NCBI RefSeq assembly: GCF_047948215.1
Contig: NC_134460.1
Span: 17,066,501 to 17,130,500 of the forward strand
Direction: 5' to 3'
Origin: Lycorma delicatula
Taxonomy: Eukaryota; Arthropoda; Insecta; Hemiptera; Fulgoridae
Length of the DNA: 64,000 nt
Below the pieces are notes generated by a model, which made no database searches, was not told the DNA's origin, and saw only the letters and a program-made list of their open reading frames with translations. How positions within the stretch are numbered: the stretch's first letter is position 1; every line of letters starts with the position of its first letter. Made by a program: the position numbers and the translations under genes. Shown here in pieces: positions 1 to 64,000 of the stretch.

Positions 1-1689
1 CATATCTTTGTTTTGTAATTTGGTCGCAATCATGATGTTCACAATGTAGCCAGCATCTGATTTGCTTCCTCACCTAAAAATAGCAATAGTTGTTTGTGGA
101 ATCTATCTGTGATAAGTATTACATTACAAATGCCTTTTTCTGAACAATGAACAAATGTCAAATTTTGTTTTACACAAAAATTAGCACAAGAAATTATTAT
201 TGCTTCAAATATGCAGTAAAAACAGAATCAAAGAAGTTAAATATCACTGGGAAGTTGCTGCAGTATTTTCCTCCATGATCTTTTTGTCAACATAATTTTC
301 AAAAATTTTGCCTAACACAGTGTAACATCTCTGAAGCATATATTTGCTTCTTGAATGTTTACCAGCTGATTTTTCTTATTACCTTACCAGAAACTGACTC
401 TTAAAGAAGTAATACATGAATGCCAATTTTATCACTGTTGATGCAATAATGTCCTGAAGGAGGATTGAAAGAAGGATTCAAGGAATGTTTGTTTAAACTA
501 CATAAATAATGAAAAGTGTATCCAAAGCAATCTACTTTTAAGGAAATATTAACTTTTGACTTACAGATTATAAATACAAATTCCATAAATTTTTAAAGCT
601 ACCTTGTTTAATTTTAAACAATAAATAATAATAAAAGTTCTCATATTTTTCAATTATTTTAACACCTAGATTTGGTGAAAAATTCCTAAACATTTTCATG
701 CCTTCTGTTAGGAAAAAAATATTTATCCTGTTGCCATTTATTTATTTTTTTGCTTTTTGTTTCTTTTACATCCTACTATTGAATAGACTCTTTGTGCCAG
801 AAATAACCTAAACTAATTTGTAAAATGGCTCCATCATGGCATATCCAACGGCAATACATAACTTTATTGCTTTTGCTGTGAGTCATCATTGTAGCAGATT
901 TGATAGTGTGTTATTTTACACTATTCTTTTATTTTCATTGATTGTTTTTTTTTATCAATTTCATATTTTATTATTTTAACACCAATTTATTATTCGCACA
1001 TATTATCCTAACTGGGTAAGAAATTAAATGATTTAAAACATAATATTAATGTTAATGATACTGCAAGAAACATAGAAATATGTCTATTTGAAAATGTACA
1101 TTTATCATAATTCTTTTATATTATGGCATTCATAATAAATAACTGACAAAAAGATTAGAACATGATGTATATTTATTTTATTTTTTACATTACAATATTA
1201 TTAAAAAAAAATGTATGCAAACTAGAGACCAATACTCATACTATATAAAAATAGTCACACTATGCTCTGAAGTAATTAATAACTTCAATGCCATGAAATG
1301 AATGGGATGGAATGCAGCTGGTGCAGTGTCAATTAAACTACTATACTGGTACACTTATAGGGAAACATATATTGCATTAAATAAATTAAAAAATGGTATT
1401 AATGATGTTATTTTGTCATATAAAGAAACATTCTGTTCAGAAATAAAAGCTTATCAAATAAAAATAAAGGAAATACAAGGACATGACATATAAATAAAAC
1501 TTTACTGTTTTACAAAGTATCAGTTTATACCAGAACTTTAAATTTAATCAAACATAATCCGTAAAATGTACATTAAGAAAGATGAAATATGTTATTCAAC
1601 AATTTCAATACATCACAATCATCCACTTCCTTGCATGATTTGAATCGTACAAAAATAATTTAATAACCATGAAAAGTGAAAATACATAC
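1..1689 (-). other. Start of the intron after megalin exon 33
   Basis: AT-rich sequence with several short ORFs of no recognisable family. I found no exon able to finish the open EGF of exon 33, so the intron runs past the window edge. The segment 1-600 is less AT-rich and may be old transposon, but I cannot assign it. Confidence 0.6.
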
Positions 1690-62062
<60,373 letters not shown>

Positions 62063-64000
62063 CTATCAAACAAACAAACAAACAAAATTTATTAAAAGTA
62101 AGTTACTTACAAAATAATATTATACTACTAACAATAAAGCTTTTTAAAAACTCTTCGTATTGTATTAAGTAGAATTTTTTTTTCATAAATATGCTAAAAC
62201 TACATAAAAGTGTATATATATATATATATATATATATAATAATTAAATAGTTACTAATGAATGTTCCTCTGTAATTAAATTTACCTGCTGTTATTAATTT
62301 ATACTCCCACTCTTCAATAAGAATTTTTTTTTAATAAACAGTGCAGTGGGGCATACAGAAATAATGATTGATTTCTCTCTGCTGATTTCCTCCTTGTGAT
62401 AAATTTACATCAATTCCATTAGGTGATCTTCAACACAGATAATCTTTTTAATTAAATAATAAGATATTTTAAAATCCATAGCTTCTGTTGAATTTATCCA
62501 TATCAGAATATATGTTTATAATGTTATAAATGTAATTTGCTCATATTTACTTTAAATAAATTAATCATGTAAGTAATGAATAATTAAAAAAAAAAAAAAA
62601 AAAAAAGAGTAAATATAAATATAAGATGACCAAAGAAAATCTAAAAACCTAATATTAAATTGAAAGAAAATTAATGTAATTGAAACAAATGGAAAAAGTT
62701 AATGTTAGTAAAATAAAGAAGAGATAAACAAAATAAAAAACTAAACTGTAACATAAAAGTAAGTAGCAAACAACTTTAAATTTTATATGATGCATAATTT
62801 AAAAATTTTCAATTAAATGTGTGTTAATATTTTCACTGTTAGAGAATGCAGCTTATTAATGGAAAAATGTGTACATTGTTTATATATGTGTATTGTTATA
62901 TATATTCTGTTTTGGTTATTTTTTGTTGCTATCATTATTTTTCTTTAAGTATTATTTCCTATGTTATCAATGATCTACGCAAGGTGGTCTTGGCCTTGGT
63001 TTATCATCAAAATTTTATTTTATATTTCCCATTTTTTTTTATAAAGATAATGGATTCAAAAGAAAAGAAAATTTTAAAGTTATATGTATTTGTTGAAAAG
63101 ATGCTTAAAATAAAGTAAAAAAAGAAATACTTCTTTGAGGCATAAAAGAATTTAATACAATTTACTTAGTTTTAATATTTTAAAAAGAGAAGCATTAAAT
63201 AAATTAATCTGAAATGAAGATTAAAAACCGCATTAATTTATATTATGAATCTACCCTTTGCAATCTAGAAAAGCTAATTTGAGTACAAATATTTATAGAA
63301 AGGAATCTAAAGGTTTCAGTCACTAAAACATGAAAATATTATTTCCTTCTGAGTTGAAGCATTGTATATAAAGCATATTACACAAAAGAAAGAGATTTAT
63401 TATCAGAAAGGCTTGGTTTACACTACATAACAGAAAGGTGTGTCAGTTTATACTATTTGTCCCAGTTTTTTTTGTAGCTGTGATGCATGGAAACATCGAT
63501 GTTACAAGAACAACCAATCAAACTCACTTTTTCTAAGAGTAATGATGTTCACTAAACATGCTATTCTGAAGGCAAAAAGAGTGAAAGAGTTACTTGTAGG
63601 GCTGAATATCATCTGTATTTTTGTGGGCTTAATATGCTGATGTGAAATAGTAAATTCAGATTAATGAGAAAAGAAATGGAAAACTGCCTCATTCCTCACT
63701 TTCCCCAGTAACCCTAACATGGGATGCTTCTTATAATTCTTCCAAATGAAGGTAATTTCTGGGAGTTACTTGTAACCCATTCAAGTTGCTTACAACTGTT
63801 ATGGTTACAGTTTTTAAGATACATTAATATAATTCAGAAAGGCCTAATTATAAATCCTAAACACAGAACAGTTAACATACATATATTTTTTTTAATATCT
63901 GAAACTTTTAAACAACTAACCAATCTGATGCAAACCAATAGGTACATTTAAATAATATTATGAGTAATAATATGCTCAACTTAATAAATTAATGAATTTA
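62063..64000 (-). other. Intron upstream of megalin exon 1 of the window
   Basis: AT-rich with (TA)n at 62213-62239 and an A-run of about 21 at 62586. I looked for the last LA repeat of cluster I (a minus-strand CDGxxDCxDxSDE pattern) and did not find it. The part from 63470 on is less AT-rich and might be a repeat fragment. Confidence 0.6.

Noticed and set aside
1..75. Minus-strand stretch after a TTTTTAG acceptor reading VRKQIRCWLHCEHHDC as the exon after 33
   Set aside because: The phase fits but the cysteine spacing does not complete the open EGF (no CxC then Gly pattern), so the match is taken as chance.
62846..63951. Plus-strand ORFs at 62846, 63440 and 63724
   Set aside because: Low-complexity, hydrophobic AT-rich translations with no family and no splice or start context.

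Overview
The window is eukaryotic and most likely from an insect: very AT-rich DNA with GT-AG introns, dense Tc1/mariner, hAT, LINE and tRNA-derived SINE debris, and one large gene split into many small exons. The repeat types (mariner-like elements with long terminal inverted repeats, SETMAR-type mariners, tRNA-SINEs) suit a hemipteran or similar insect. I cannot name the species.

The only host gene I can support is the middle part of an LRP2/megalin orthologue (Drosophila mgl) on the minus strand, so it reads from high to low coordinates. I place 33 consecutive coding exons between 62062 and 1690. All have GT donors and AG acceptors, and every reading phase matches across every junction. 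Together they give 7172 nt, or 2390 uninterrupted codons after a split first codon. Module order from the N-terminal side is: EGF, EGF(Ca), propeller 1, EGF, propeller 2, EGF, eight LDLR class A repeats, EGF, EGF(Ca), propeller 3, EGF, propeller 4, EGF, propeller 5, EGF, propeller 6, start of an EGF. This equals the stretch of vertebrate LRP2 from just after LA cluster I, through cluster II, to just before cluster III. The signal peptide, first LA cluster, later LA clusters, last propellers, transmembrane segment and cytoplasmic tail lie outside the window (above 64000 and below 1). LRP1 has the same order, but the wording of the exons fits LRP2.

The rest is intron. Regions: 1-1689, intron after the last exon; 4293-12180, an 8 kb intron with a SINE, a MITE with 66-bp inverted repeats and a dead hAT transposon; 12603-14644, a mariner-like element with inverted repeats of about 430 bp that makes up most of its intron; 15944-16238 and 42328-42596, two copies of one tRNA-derived SINE; 17640-19142, two LINE-type 3' ends; 20133-20878, a short-TIR DNA repeat; 23599-24660, 44780-45200 and 60587-61860, dead mariners; 37395-39100 and 40797-41836, reverse-transcriptase-bearing LINE fragments (a 59-bp tail of the second recurs at 53813); 45436-46269, an unclassified repeat; 55637-57473, a second mariner-like element with inverted repeats of about 185 bp.

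I see no operon, CRISPR, phage or new defence-type system. The best leads are the two long-TIR mariner-like elements, a perfect 42-bp palindrome at 40715-40756, and a (CA)37 tract that becomes (GU)37 in the transcript 40 nt after a megalin 5' splice site.
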